Shown: positions 31,691-44,640 of the stretch, piece by piece
Position numbering within the stretch: position 1 is the first letter of the stretch
Layout: each line of letters opens with the position of its first letter
Assembly: GCA_015680685.1 (NCBI GenBank)
Contig: MNCI01026214.1
Coordinates: forward strand, 2,494 to 66,493
DNA length: 64,000 nucleotides
Direction: 5' to 3'
DNA from: Gnetum montanum
Taxonomy: Eukaryota > Streptophyta > Gnetopsida > Gnetales > Gnetaceae
Program-made: the position numbers and the translations under genes
The notes under the pieces: model-generated
What the model was told of the DNA's origin: nothing
What the model saw: the letters and a program-made list of their open reading frames with translations, nothing else
Databases searched by the model: none

Positions 31691-34008
31691 CCAACTACTT
31701 TTTATTTGGGCTTTTAGGTTTATAGATTAACATGTCTCCAAAGGGAAAGGTTGATAAATTATATAAGGTCCCTCTTACAATGTTTGAAATTTTTCCTTTT
31801 GGGGTAGATGTGTAGGGTTCCAGTATAGGACCTTATCTCCTGGTTGAAGTTTTACTTTCCTAATTTTGAGGTCATGATGTTGCTTGTTGAATGCCTTGTG
31901 CACCTTATTCAAGGATAGGGTCACTAGTCGATTTTTATCTAGCACATTTAGTTTGATAAATATTTATTTTTGTGCTAGACTTAGGTCAATATTTAGATCA
32001 CAAGCTATTGAGAGTGTACGAATCTTAGACTAGATTGGGAGCATTGGAAGTTTTCCATACACTAAATCATAGGGAGAATAGCCAATAGGAAGTTTCCATG
32101 TTGAATGAGAAGCCTAGAGAGCATTGTTAAATTTTGTACTCCTATCCTTCCTATATTTACTAGTGGTCTGCGTTAGTATTTTTGTGATCTCCTAGTTGGT
32201 TACCTCTGCTTAACCATTGGCTTGGGGGTGATAAGGTGTTATTAATTTATGTTTAACCCCTAAGCGTTGCATCAATTTTCTAAAAGTGGCACCTATGAAA
32301 TGAATTCCATTATCAAAAATTAGTGAATGTGGCACCCCAAACCTATTCAAAATATTTTTTTGTATGAATCTAGCAGTAGTGGATGATGTACAATCAATAC
32401 TGATAGCCACTTTTTCCCATTTTGTACAGTAATCAACTACTACTATAATATATGCCTTTTCATTGGACATGGGTGTGATGGGCCCCATAAAGTCAATGCC
32501 CCATATATTAAAAGGTTCCAGTGGTTGAATCCACTATTGAAGAACTTCCATGCAAGTGTTCATCCCCCATCTTATTGACAACATTTACAAGACTTGACAA
32601 ACTAGTGGACATCCCTAAAGATTGTAGGCCATTAGTATCCTACCTTTAGGATTTTTATGGCCGTGCATCTCCCTGCATAGTGGCCTTTGCAAGGCCCTTT
32701 GTGAGCATTCTAGAGAATGTGCAATTGATCTTTGTCAGGGATACACCAACGAATCAGGCCATTGGCACACACCTTGTAGAGGTGTTCATTGATTTCCATA
32801 CAGTATTTAACTTAATGAAGAAATTGTTTCTTCTTTCTAAAATCCAAATCTTGTGGCATCTCATGAGTGAGAAGATAAGTGAGGATGCCATCATACCATG
32901 TTATTTTTATGGTCATTTATTCACTTATTGCTCCTATAAAGAGGAGTTCATCTAGTAACTGATTAGAGACTAGGTTCTACTCCTCTTTATTATCCCATAT
33001 TAAGTGAGAGAGGTGGTCAGAGACCACATTCTTGATCCCTTTTTGATCTACCATTGTGAGATTGAATTCCTACAAGATCATGAGACACTGAATGAAAAGA
33101 GGGCTCACCGTTGGCTTGTTCATGAGGAAGAAAATTACACTATGGTTTGTGTGCATAAATACTTTGTAACCAAGCACATAGTGCCTGAAATTTTCTAGAG
33201 CGTACACCATTTTCATTAATTATTTCTCTATTATGGTATAAGTTAACTATGCTCCCATAATGCTTTGGCTTGTGCAGTGGATATAGTATGGATCTTTCTT
33301 ATTGTCTATTTGTGTGGGCATTTCTCCTAAGGCATAATTAGATACATCCATCATGATGTGGAAGGGTTTGGACCAGTTTGGTGCTTGTAGGATTGGTGTT
33401 TCTATGAGTTTCTCTTTTAACTATGGAATGCATGTTCACATTCCTTGGTCCAGATGAAATATGCATCTTTCTTTGTAAGCTTTACCAATAGCTTTGCGAT
33501 CTTATAGAAATTATCTATGAATCGTCGGTAGTAGCCAATGTGTCCAAGGAATGATTGAACATCTTTAACGATCTCTAGTTGGTGTGTTATTTCTTAGATG
33601 ATCCTTATCTTTTCTAGGTCTATCTCAATCCCCTTTTGTGAAATTTGATGCCTTAACATATTGCCTTCTTGGGCCATGAGATGGCTCTTTTACCAATTAA
33701 GTCATAGATTTATTTCTACAAATCTCTTTAATGCTTGCTCAAGGCAGTTCAAGGCTTGCTTAAATGTAGCTCCATAGGTGGAAAATTCATTCATGGATAC
33801 TTCTACACCACTACCAATTTGCTATTGGAAAATACTAAGGACCAAGCATTGAAATGTTGCAAGGGCATTGCATAGACTAAATGGCATCTTACAATCCCCT
33901 AGGGACTTGTTAATGTTGTCTTGGCATAATATTTTGGCATAATTTGGATTTGGTTATAGCCAATATAACCATCCAAGAAGCTATAATAAAGATGCCAAAA
34001 TATGGTAT
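31690..34008 (-). pseudogene. Antisense Athila-like pol: partial RT, RNase H, integrase
   Basis: From right to left on minus: LDTIFWHLYYSFLDGYIGYN (RT, cut at 34008 by an inserted element), MPFSLCNALATFQ-like, MDVSNYALGEMPTQID and YKVFMHTNHS (RNase H), then an integrase core 32488-32210 reading GPITPMSNEKAYIIVVVDY, FIQKNILNRFGVPHSLIFD and KHKLITPYHPQANG. The integrase stretch is open for 92 codons and keeps the second Asp in FDNGIHF. Other parts carry stops. It is the same family as 8170-18056. The 5' part (gag, protease) would lie beyond the inserted element and is not seen. Confidence 0.8.
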
Positions 34009-34013
34009 CCAAT
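34009..34013. repeat. Left target-site duplication CCAAT
   Basis: Immediately before the LTR start TGATGAAC. It is inferred to be the left copy of a target duplication; the right copy should follow the missing 3' LTR, which I cannot see. Confidence 0.5.
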
Positions 34014-34842
34014 TGATGAACCACAATATTGGATCTGTGATATTAGGTCTACAATATCGGAGCCTGCTAAGCAATATCAGACATTCAATATTGGGACCTA
34101 TCTCATTGCCTATAAATAAGAGGTGGGCACACTTGGTTTTGGCATTAGTTTCTTAGTCCCTTACCTGAACTCTTGTAGTTTTCCCTTTCCAAAGTTAGAA
34201 TTATTTCTAAGTACCTGCAGTAGGAGTCATAAAGTTAATAGATATTTATTCAAGCATTGTGTACCTGAGCACACCTTGTGTCTGGAAATAAAGACGAACT
34301 TTGTGATAAACCTTGTAGCATTCAGAATATCTTATTTACTAAATTTAACATTATTTATAGTTATTTAATGATCTCATTAGTTAATTGATGTCACTTTTAT
34401 TGGTTTGTTAATTTTCATAAGTAAGCACACTTAGTACAACCACTTCGAGCATACGTGGAACACTTGGTAACCCAGTAATGATTAGTGTTTAGTAATCCCA
34501 GTAGTGTTACACTAGTTTAGGATGTGTACAGAGAGTGGGAATGGATGCTAGTGTTAGGACTAGTTAGAACCTAGTGGATTAGTTAAATTAAATTAGTTAC
34601 TTAATTATTTCACTTCTCCCTTTTAGCACTAGGACATAGACATAAAGAGCATAAAAATCATATACCTCAAGTTTACTTAACCATACAATCATGCCATACG
34701 AGTAAGCTTGGAAAGACAATGATCACCTAACCCATCCTTGTTTTGTGAAGGTGCATAAGCACTTAGTCCTTGAAGTTCAACCGGATCACATGTAACATTC
34801 GTATTCGTATGGTTGAGCGTAGGGGTACCTCACCACTCATCA
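34014..34842 (+). mobile_element. 5' LTR of a third Athila-like element
   Basis: 829 bp, TGATGAACCACAAT to CACTCATCA. CTATAAATAAGAGG lies near 34110, then GTGGGCACACTTGG, AAGCATTGTGTACCTGAGC and the U5 marker CCACTTCGAGCATACGTGG. It is inserted in the RT of the antisense element. CpG is better preserved than in the 8170 element. Confidence 0.85.
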
Positions 34843-34843
34843 T

Positions 34844-34861
34844 TGGCATCGTTGCCAGGGA
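34844..34861 (+). promoter_or_regulatory. Primer binding site, tRNA-Asp type
   Basis: TGGCATCGTTGCCAGGGA: three of four CpG-derived positions differ or are half-decayed relative to TGGCGCCGTTGCCGGGGA, fewer than in the 8170 element (9040-9057). Confidence 0.85.
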
Positions 34862-34987
34862 CTTTGTTGTTTGTGCACTGATTAGAACTTAGGAAATCTT
34901 CCTATCATTGGAACAAATCCTTAGGATTAGTTATAAAAAATAAAATAACAATAATATAATAATACATTGCACACTAAATAATTAATC

Positions 34988-36655
34988 ATGCCTCCTTCTT
35001 CCTATGAAAGTGCTTCACCGCCTAGGTTTGACACAATGAATAATCGGAGGTGTAGTCCACATGATGATGATCCACTAGTGTCCCAATAGTTTCGCATGGT
35101 ATACGCTCATCCCAATGAGTATGTACTAGAATTTACCTTTATCCTCCACTATGATGAATAGTTGCGATGGTGTGATTTCGAGGGTAACATAGTGTTACCA
35201 CCCAATTGCTCAATCCCAAGCATGCATCGTGCTCTCACACGAATTAGTATGTAGCACCTACAAATGGAATACGTTGTGCATGAACAAGATTAAAGGGATT
35301 ATCAACCTACAGAGGCACAATGTCAAAGGGACCTACAACAAGAGAGACATTATAAATCTATGAAGGAAAAGTGGTCTCAGGACGTTCCGTATGTCCTAAG
35401 TGAAAATGAGGATGGTGAACCTGCCTCAGGAGGTTTTCCACAAAATGATGTTCCTACCATTTATGGTCAAGGGGTTGTGTATTAGAACCTTCACTCAACC
35501 ATACATAACCTAGGTTCTGATACCAATGGACAAAAAGGGTCTGAAAAAGGAACACAAACGGATGATAAAGATGGACATTCTAATTGTAACCGCGATCGAG
35601 GTCACGACCACTGAAGAGAGGGTAGCAGGCATCATCATGGTGATGGCCCTCCTTCCTCTTCACCTTTATCATTTCCTTTCCCCTCTTCTTTAGGATCTAG
35701 ATGTAGTCACAAAGAGAAAGATCATGAGGACAACTATAAGGAAAATAGAGATCATAGATAAAACCATCGAGAAAGGGGACGAGAGCATTCTAGAGAAATG
35801 CATCATGAAATGAGGGAGAGTAGGGAATAGCATGGGCATCATAGACAACATAGAGAATATGATCATGATGAACCCCTACTAGCTACTTGAACTATGCTAG
35901 ATATAACTGAGCCCATTAGGATCCCAAGAAGGCACCAAAAGGATAGTAGGATCAAAAGATTAGACATAAACAATATCCCATGATTTTAAGGGGGATACAA
36001 TGCTGATCCTAAAAATCATCTACAAGCGTTATATGATGCATGTGCCTTGAAAAATATAGAAAAAAAGTGCAAAAATTAAAGCTATTTCCATGGACACTGG
36101 TCAAAGAAGCGAAAAGCTGGTACTGATCCTTAGAACTAGAATCTATTTGTCAATGGAGTACCATGTTAGAGTTATTCAACGATAAGTACCAAACATACTC
36201 TTGAGTGTCCAACCTGTGAAAGAAAATCCAAGGATGGAAACAAGGAGGACACAAACCCTTGGATGTTGCCATGGGCTGATATTATGCATTATCACATCAT
36301 TGGCCTGGCCATAGATACTTGCAAAGGGAACAACTACACCATCTCGTAGATAGGCTTAGGTATGAAACATGAAGAACCATTAGGACTTATGCCTAAGGAA
36401 GGTTATTTGAGCTCAGAGCCCATCATATACAAAGATTGTTAGAGTAAGTTTCCAAGAAGGAAGGTGAGTTAATAAAAAGAAAAAGTGTAGAGGAATACAA
36501 CAAAGACCCTTCCCTCTAAAAGAAGGAAGTTAGATTTTGTGAGAATGAAGAATAGGGGAGTTATTATAGCATGGAAGAATGGGGAAAATGGATTTTAGAG
36601 GTTGAAACAAGGTTAGATAAGCAAAATATTGAGACTATGAGGTCTTGGGCTTCTT
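34988..36655 (+). pseudogene. gag of the third Athila-like element (decayed, cut off)
   Basis: The ATG at 34988 starts MPPSSYESASPPRFDTMNN. Shared blocks with the gag at 9203 are MVYAHPNEYV, then the capsid-like IKRLDINNIP, GYNADPKNHLQALYDACALK. A long His/Arg/Asp-rich tract (35580-35870) lies between the N-terminal block and the capsid. Stops are frequent. Homology ends near 36655, where unrelated sequence starts. Confidence 0.75.
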
Positions 36656-36893
36656 CAACATAGATCTTTGGCTTCTAGGAGTGTCATCTTGTAACAAAAA
36701 GTGGAAAAGTAGCTTTTCCCCCTTGTTTCCATGCTAGGAGAGTTACTATAGAATCAAAGAAGCAAGAATCTCATATCTAGATGAAACACCAGAAAAATTT
36801 GCATGTTATAGTCAATCGTCATTATGTAGCTTTTACCCCATAAAACCTGGGACAAAACTTCATTGTAAATGTGAATATTCTAACCCCCCCCCC
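36656..36893. other. Unassigned sequence ending in a C run at the gap
   Basis: No longer Athila gag. CCATGCTAGGAGAG near 36730 resembles words of the Tat-type element region to the right. The C run just before the N block may be a sequencing artefact. Confidence 0.35.
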
Positions 36894-37763
36894 NNNNNNN
36901 NNNNNNNNNNNNNNNNNNNNNNNNNNNNNNNNNNNNNNNNNNNNNNNNNNNNNNNNNNNNNNNNNNNNNNNNNNNNNNNNNNNNNNNNNNNNNNNNNNNN
37001 NNNNNNNNNNNNNNNNNNNNNNNNNNNNNNNNNNNNNNNNNNNNNNNNNNNNNNNNNNNNNNNNNNNNNNNNNNNNNNNNNNNNNNNNNNNNNNNNNNNN
37101 NNNNNNNNNNNNNNNNNNNNNNNNNNNNNNNNNNNNNNNNNNNNNNNNNNNNNNNNNNNNNNNNNNNNNNNNNNNNNNNNNNNNNNNNNNNNNNNNNNNN
37201 NNNNNNNNNNNNNNNNNNNNNNNNNNNNNNNNNNNNNNNNNNNNNNNNNNNNNNNNNNNNNNNNNNNNNNNNNNNNNNNNNNNNNNNNNNNNNNNNNNNN
37301 NNNNNNNNNNNNNNNNNNNNNNNNNNNNNNNNNNNNNNNNNNNNNNNNNNNNNNNNNNNNNNNNNNNNNNNNNNNNNNNNNNNNNNNNNNNNNNNNNNNN
37401 NNNNNNNNNNNNNNNNNNNNNNNNNNNNNNNNNNNNNNNNNNNNNNNNNNNNNNNNNNNNNNNNNNNNNNNNNNNNNNNNNNNNNNNNNNNNNNNNNNNN
37501 NNNNNNNNNNNNNNNNNNNNNNNNNNNNNNNNNNNNNNNNNNNNNNNNNNNNNNNNNNNNNNNNNNNNNNNNNNNNNNNNNNNNNNNNNNNNNNNNNNNN
37601 NNNNNNNNNNNNNNNNNNNNNNNNNNNNNNNNNNNNNNNNNNNNNNNNNNNNNNNNNNNNNNNNNNNNNNNNNNNNNNNNNNNNNNNNNNNNNNNNNNNN
37701 NNNNNNNNNNNNNNNNNNNNNNNNNNNNNNNNNNNNNNNNNNNNNNNNNNNNNNNNNNNNNNN
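36894..37763. other. Assembly gap (870 N)
   Basis: A run of N. The long open frame spanning it exists only because N cannot encode a stop. Confidence 1.
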
Positions 37764-39689
37764 ATCAGGAGTGGCTTAGCACCTAGATTGTGGAGCAGAT
37801 CACATCGGCTTCAATGAGCTTTAGACTCATGCATAAGTGAGCCCCCTTTCTACTCATCCAACCACCATTTGTACACATTTCTCTAACTTACTCTTTATTC
37901 TTTCTCAATAAAGTTTAAGGTTTAGGGTTTTATGTTCAAAATAAATTTATTTTCTTTGTATTATTTGGATCTATTTTTATTTCCAAATTTTTCATTCCAT
38001 AAGTCCCTAGTTATTTTGTTGAATTGACCAGGGCACCTCGAATTCCATTTTTCTTAGGGAGGACCAAGGGATTTGAGGTTGGGGAATTACTGCATTGAGT
38101 ATCTTTGGTTTTTTTAGCGATTGAGATTTTTAGTCATAATAGTTTTTCTTGACACTAGAAGAAGGACCTTTGCCTAAATTCTATGACCAGATCTATTATT
38201 TTCATTATCATTTGCAAGCTTTTCCTTTATTTTTGCATTCAGAACCTTTGAAGAACCAAAATTGATCCTTTTCCCTTGTGATCAAGACTGTAGTGAGGAA
38301 GTTGTAGGTGGTTAGTTTTGGCTATTCACAATACTTATTGTGAATTTTATAGCCTAAATCTAGCATTGATATCTCTTCCTCCTTATTATTTTTCCTTTCT
38401 ATTACTAATATTTTATTCTCTAGTTTCTAAAGTGGATGGTTTACCTTGTCTGTCAGTTGGCTTTTCCCCCATTTTTCCAAGTTGATAAAATTTGTAGCTA
38501 GCTAAAAACTAGTTTTAGTGGAAAAAAACCAACTTTTCACCTTGGTTTTCACCCATTCCTTCATCAATGTTAAGGTAGGAGATGTGAGATTTCCATCATC
38601 TCACCCTCCTTCTTTCCCCCCTTTAGCATAGCCAACATGGAAGTAGTTGGGAGGCTAGCATGGATGAGGTTTGTCACTAAATTTGAACAGATCTACTTTT
38701 ATTCCATTGCTAACATTACAAGTTGAATATATTTTCTAGTTTTTTAAAGCTAAAACTCTCAAGGAATCCAATGCTATCTTTACCCCCCTATAGTAGAAAC
38801 CTTAGCATGAAAGTTGCAAGTGGTTTGGGTGCTGAAGTTTCACAAAATATATTGTGAATTTTTAGAAAAATTCTAGTGTGGAAACCTTGAAAACTATTTA
38901 ATTTTTGCTATCATATTTTTTTCCACTAAACTAATGTTGGTTTCCATACCAACCAAGCCTACTTTTCCTTCCTTTGTGGTAAAAGTTGATAGCCTGTCAA
39001 AACCTACTTTGGAAATTGCCAAGTTTTCATTTTGGCCTTCACACTTTACCCCCTCTCTTTGGTGTTGAAATAAGAAGGTGTGAGATTTCCATTATCTCAC
39101 CTCCTTTTATTTCCCTCCTACCATACCCAACATAGAGGTAGTTGGAAGGCTAACTTGGATGAGGCTTGACACCAACGTTTTAAACTTTCCATTTCTTGTA
39201 AGGGGGGAAATCCCTCTTATCCCCCACTTAGTAACTATAGTAAGTACATCATTTTTTTGTCATTTTCATTTCCTTTAAGAGTTTTTGAATTCCATTTTCT
39301 GGAATTTACTTCTATTTCTCCATTTATAGCCTATTTTAAGCCATTCGCAACACCATAGTCATGTCTTTCTAATAGTCCACCAAATTGTCCTTCACCCTCA
39401 CTCACAAAGATCATAACCAACATGCCATGAGGGTCTATGATCCTAAATACCCTACCATCATTCAGTGTATGTGATCTTTGAGGGTCATAGGGGAGAGTGC
39501 AAATTTTGTAGCCATAAATGAAGATAATTATAACTTCATTTATTCTAAAATATAGGTAGGCATGATAATTCCATGTATAGGCCAAGAGGGAGTTTGAGCT
39601 CATACACAAGAGTGGAAAGGAGTACATTCCTTCCCTGTATGACCAAACTCTCCTTAATGACATCTATACTAGGATCCTAGTCTAATTAA
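37764..39689 (+). other. 5' leader of the plus-strand Tat-type element, with ~495-bp duplication
   Basis: No ORF with known motifs. An imperfect repeat of about 495-bp period is visible: GTGAGATTTCCATCATCTCA at ~38583 recurs as GTGAGATTTCCATTATCTCA at ~39078. GCTAGCATGGATGAGG (~38658) recurs as GCTAACTTGGATGAGG (~39148). Flanking words correspond over at least 200 bp. The primer site and LTR probably lie in or before the N gap. Confidence 0.5.
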
Positions 39690-40665
39690 TTGCCATGGAA
39701 GAGGAAGATGACAAGCATAGCTCTAAGGAACAATAGGAAGAGGAGGAGAAATATAGGTAGAATCTAAGACTAAAAAGATCCTAGGAGGGCTATTCCAACA
39801 AACATCCCCCAAGGCCATAACATCTTTCTCTATTGCTTTCATTTTCTCCATGGGCATGGTACCACCATATTCCACTCCTTTCTACCCTATTACAGTGGAT
39901 TCCACGTTGATTATAGCCATACATCACACTCATCCAATGCCACAAATAATAATCTATAACACATAAATGTTATTTACAAGATTATCTTGATATAAAAACC
40001 ATCAACGGTGATTGTTACCACCACAAATTTGTTAACTACGCATGTGGTGCCCACCATAAGATCCTAAGAAACATAGGGGTCACACATCCCATTTTTTCTG
40101 TTTGTGCCTCAAGTGTCCACATAAGCATCCTTTTCTTTGTTTGGCCCACAAGCCACAACCATAATGCAATCTCTTTCATTTGTCATGCAACCCATAATGA
40201 GGCTACAAGCCTCACAATAGATCTCACAACCCTATGTAAAAATTCAAAAACCAATAGGGCCATCACAAGGTCTATATCAAGCCTTTTAAATGATCCAAGA
40301 CCTAATGGAGGAGTTGAAGAGGCTTAAAGCCTCTACTTCATAAACTGTTAAGATTATGGACTTCTACCAAGACAATCCCATAAGTCCTATAGTTCCACCC
40401 TTGACACTTCCTCTTGGTGTCCCTATTCTCCAATTTTGCAAATATAATGGAGAAGATGAACCTAATGCTCATCTTATTACCTTTCGATTTGAATGTTTAC
40501 TCTTGTAGCCATGGCTTCATACCATCATGAGGATTTTCCCTAGGTCTTTGACTAGGAAAGCACTTGATTAGTATTGTGCCTTACCTAGAGGGTCCATATC
40601 CTCTTTGGAGGACTTAGTAGTCCAATTTTTCAACCACTTCAAGTATAACTTAAACTAACATTATG
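39690..40665 (+). pseudogene. gag of the plus-strand Tat-type element (decayed)
   Basis: MEEEDDKHSSKEQ opens the region at ~39695. The capsid-like retrotransposon gag core at 40415-40660 reads PLPLGVPILQFCKYNGEDEP, then NAHLITFRFECLL, then IFPRSLTRKALD and ALPRGSISSLEDLVVQFFNH. The PxGS-ISSxxDLxxxFxxxF pattern is the common Retrotrans_gag signature. It ends exactly where AGTTTAAGGCC-type repeats start on the other strand. No protease follows before the insert. Confidence 0.7.
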
Positions 40666-40690
40666 GCCCACCATGGCCTTAAACTAGAAA
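40640..40690 (-). repeat. Edge repeat AGTTTAAGGCCATGGTGG, downstream end of the antisense gene
   Basis: Minus strand CTAGTTTAAGGCCATGGTGG then GGCCATAATGTTAGTTTAAG. The same AGTTTAAGGCCATGGTGG occurs on the plus strand at 62922-62939, also downstream of the related antisense gene. Confidence 0.7.
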
Positions 40691-41059
40691 AATCACCATA
40701 ATCGCACAATATAACCTATGCACAAATTGGCACTAATAAACATCCCTTCTATTAATATATCTCTATTTTTTTAGCCTATTATCATAATGATTAGCTATTT
40801 AATGTTATAAAAAAAACATCAACATAGCCATTTTTTTAATGTTTATAACATTTACAATGTTTACTACTACTCTAGATGCATATAGCCAAAAATAAAACCA
40901 AAATTTAAATTTAAAGTGAAAATGTCCATAGCATACATAGCTATGGCCACATTGTATGGCAATAATGTCAAAGAATAAAAACCATTTATAACATATTCTT
41001 GGCTAATTATAGCCATGAAAATAAAAATAAAAACAAATAATCAACAAGCTAAACTAAAG
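40691..41059. other. AT-rich stretch after the antisense gene
   Basis: Low-complexity A/T-rich sequence with many CATAGCCA words. It probably corresponds to the 3' untranslated part of the minus-strand gene at 41060-44640. No ORF. Confidence 0.4.
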
Positions 41060-44000
41060 GAGGCTATTTAGTGGCATTCAGAAGAGGAAGTGGTGGGTTA
41101 TTCCCACCCTTACTACTAGGGCCACAAATGTCTCTTGAGGCTTGGAATGCAACAACATATAGCCAATTAGTAACCCATAGCCAAAATCATGACTTAAAAA
41201 AAATTAAAACATAAAATATATCAAAGTAGTGGAGATTCCAACTCCATTACTTCTAGGGGTAGATGGGGAAGGCCTTCTTCCAAATGATGGAGGATTTGGT
41301 CCTTCTTCATGTTTACCTAGTCAACATTCCTAAGATAAATGCCAAAGAGAATGTCAATCCTATCTATAGGAGTCCAAGTAGGAGGCTCTTGGGTAGCAAC
41401 AGCTATAGAGGTCTCACTTGCAATAGTGGTAATTTGAAGAGTAGGTGATTGCGCCACCTTGAGATCACTTTCAAAACATTGATAAGCACTCTCTGGTTGG
41501 ATTCCCTAGATGAACACATCTCTCTTACATTTTTCAACCAACTCATCCTTGAGACACTTTAGGTAGGCCCCATGATTTACCTTGTATTGCCACCTATGGA
41601 CCTTTTGTATCTTTCCCTACTCTACGACCCAAGTGTAATTTTAAATTCTTAACCTTTTGGAAGATGAGATCCATTTGCATACATTGTTTTTCCATCTCCT
41701 ATAGGACCACTACTTTGTCCTGAATAACATGCCTATAGCAAGTCCACATGATCTCTTTATTTTGTAATTCCCTTGAGTTAGCCACTTGGGCTTTCACAAA
41801 GGGCTTACAATCTCAGAGATCTCTAATAGTATCCTCCTACCTTTGAGTATTTTTCCTTAATACTATAACTTCCTCCTCTTTAGTTGGACCTTTTTAGTTG
41901 TCATGAAGTTTTCACACATGACATTGCTAAATCAGTAGCAGTCTCATACAACTTCATAGGTATATTAGATACATCAAAGGAAATCTTAGGCAAGGAGTCC
42001 ATATCAATGTCTCTGCTAGGGTCCCACTCCATATAAGGCACCACACAAGCATAAAATACAACCATAATACATAATGCACAACCTAAGATAGTCATAATGT
42101 AAGCAAAGCACACTGCTAAAGAACATAAAATAAAATCCTTACCTAGCTTGGGTGCAACCTATTGCAATTGATCAATGTTGTCCTTAGCCATTTCACACAT
42201 GAAGTCCACTTTATCTAGAGTCTCTACCCATGGTTTTACATGAAATGTATGGATAGGAGATTACACTAGTGGCTTAGGAACTACTGTAAGCATAACAATC
42301 ATTGAAATGTTAGAATGAAAACCAAAGATAAACAATGAGATATAATGAAATATTAAGGCATGGACATACTTAGCTCCTCCTCCTTATCTTCCTCCTATAA
42401 GATGATGATGGAAGAGGTGCCTAGTACTACCTCATCAAATAAGGTATCTAGATCATCTATACTTGCATCAGCAAATCTTTCAACCATAGGTTTCTTTAGA
42501 AGTGTCTCTTCTACACACCTTTGTTCTGCCTTTGTAGTAGCTTGGGCTACTATAGCCTAATACTTATCTAAAACCATAGCACATAGAAAATCAGTTAATA
42601 CATGAAACTATAAAGTAGCCATAAAATTTAAAACATGAAATATCCAAATTTAAATAAATCATACCTGCAACTACCTACTGTGATGGCCTAAGCTTAAACT
42701 TAAGCTTCTTTGCAGAAAGATAGTCTGATGCTAGGGGTGCCTCCTCCATAGGTCTCTTGAGTTACTTCCTAGTTTCCCTTTTAACCTCCATATACTATTG
42801 TTTGGCATCTTGGACATTAATGGGAAATTTAAGAGGCTCATTATCATCAATATTATTAGGAGACTCATACTACCTAACATCAAGATTCTTAGTGGTGATG
42901 GATAACATATCATCCATCCCCTCTAGTGGGTTCTAGGCCTATATTATTGGATAAATGTGCTTTATCTGAGAACTAGAAAGTTGGTTTAGGTCTTCGGAAA
43001 TCCATCATTTATTCCTATACACCACTAGAAACTCTACTAACCTCTTTAGATAACCTGCAAAAAATGCAAAGCACATATGGATTATTGTAGAGGTATCAAT
43101 ATGGAGTTTAACGATCTTCTCTTGAAGCCTAGTAGCTAAAGTAACCATTCCAATCAAATATGATGCCCTACATTAGGACCTTTTTAAAGGTCCACCAATG
43201 TGCTTGGCCAATTACCTTTTTTGTGATAACAGTTTGGAAAATGCAAGAGATGTATATAAATGATATGATTTCTTTACATTAGGGTTAGTGAAGCTATCCA
43301 TCAAAATATCAAAGTAGCCTATGTTGGCACCAAGCCACTCTAGAACTTCATTGCTATGGCTTGATTCCCTTACTGTCCTAGTTGGAAGCTTTGCCCTATC
43401 AATAGGGATACAAAATAAGTTGCAACAAGGCTAGCACTTATGTCCATATTCACCTTCATATGTTAGATGATGATGCTAAAATGACCAACCTTCTTAATAT
43501 CTTTCTAGTAGGAATGGAATGGATAGGTGCCATGAATACATCAAGAAAATCTACATGTTGGATGTTTTCTTGAATGTACCTAGGTGTCTATCTCTTTAGC
43601 CATTCCTATGTTGATGTCACTTTACCAAACTTCATGATGAGAATATCTTCATGATGTGAACTTGAAAGTGGTATAGTGACATTAGCTGAGGTGGAAGGTC
43701 CTTCAAAGTAATAATCAAAGTTTAACATTAACATGAGAAATTTCAACAACTAAGCAATGTAATAAAACACTCAAAGTTATAGCTGTAAAACACTAGAAGC
43801 TATAACCTTTACATTTACCTTTCATTTTCTTCTTTTGTGTGGTTTGAGTAGAGGTCCTAGCTGTAAGGCTCTGATCCATGCCATCAACATCTACCCACCA
43901 ATTGTACATCATCCCATCATCCTTACACTTCTTGTATTCATGGTTAAACCTTGTCGCATATTCATAAAAGTATCCTCTTAATTGTTGATACATAGTAGTT

Positions 44001-44640
44001 CTGATTTGAGGATTCTTGGTGAATTCATCCAAAGAAGTTTGAGTCACTGCTACAATTTGATGATTGATGATCAAACCCTAATCATTGATCTTGTACCTAC
44101 AAGAAATTATAAAACCAATGAATTTAGCGAAGGTAGTTAAGCCAAAAGCATAAAAGCATTATAATAATCATGTTTACCCCTATAGATGATACATAGTGCG
44201 AGGTGGATTTTGGAATAATGTGTGGACTCTATTTTCCACCATTATAGTATTATTAGTATTATGTTAACTATACTTTGGCATCGTCTAGAGCTTTGTAAGG
44301 TTACATGGGATTATGAAATTCATTGGTACCCCTATGGTCTTGGGGTAGTTGCTTGTTAGTAATGTATTTGGAAATCAAGTCAGATGCCTAAGGCAATAGG
44401 GTCTCCACAACATCCTCGACTACATCTATAGACAAGTGTGACCATAGCATTGCCTTGAAGTTTCTAAAGAGGTACGCAAAGAAGTCCCTTAACCTAGGTT
44501 AGAACCACAATGAGAGATTTACAAAAGGCATGTCATGTGATGGGGTGTTGGTCATAGGATGACCAATGTAGCACAAGAGACCAACTGGCTCCACTATGAT
44601 AAGGATAGGCCTCAAAAAGACCCTGCATGAAGCAAAGCAT
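41060..44640 (-). pseudogene. Unknown multi-exon gene, antisense in Tat-type element (copy 1)
   Basis: I do not recognise this gene. On minus, exon-like blocks are separated by good GT-AG introns: 44097-44177, 43701-43818 and 42557-42664, plus a donor at 42142 (CTAG/GTAAGG). Block 1 (44630-44178) includes RLRDFFAYLFRNFKAMLW. Block 2 (44096-43819) includes TMYQQLRGYFYEYATRFNHE. Later blocks include MVERFADASIDDLDTLFDEV (42510-42450) and a final long block (~41690-41240) with KVNHGAYLKCLKDE and HHLEEGLPHLPLEV. The last block aligns with copy 2 at ~62180-62510. Stops (mostly TAG) and shifts mark it as decayed. Its position between gag and RT of the host element is the same as in copy 2. Confidence 0.6.

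Noticed and set aside
32680-33198. Plus-strand frames of 91 and 64 codons
   Set aside because: They lie opposite the antisense Athila-like integrase and RNase H, which have the recognisable motifs.
36871-37779. 302-codon open frame
   Set aside because: It exists only because 870 N bases cannot encode a stop.
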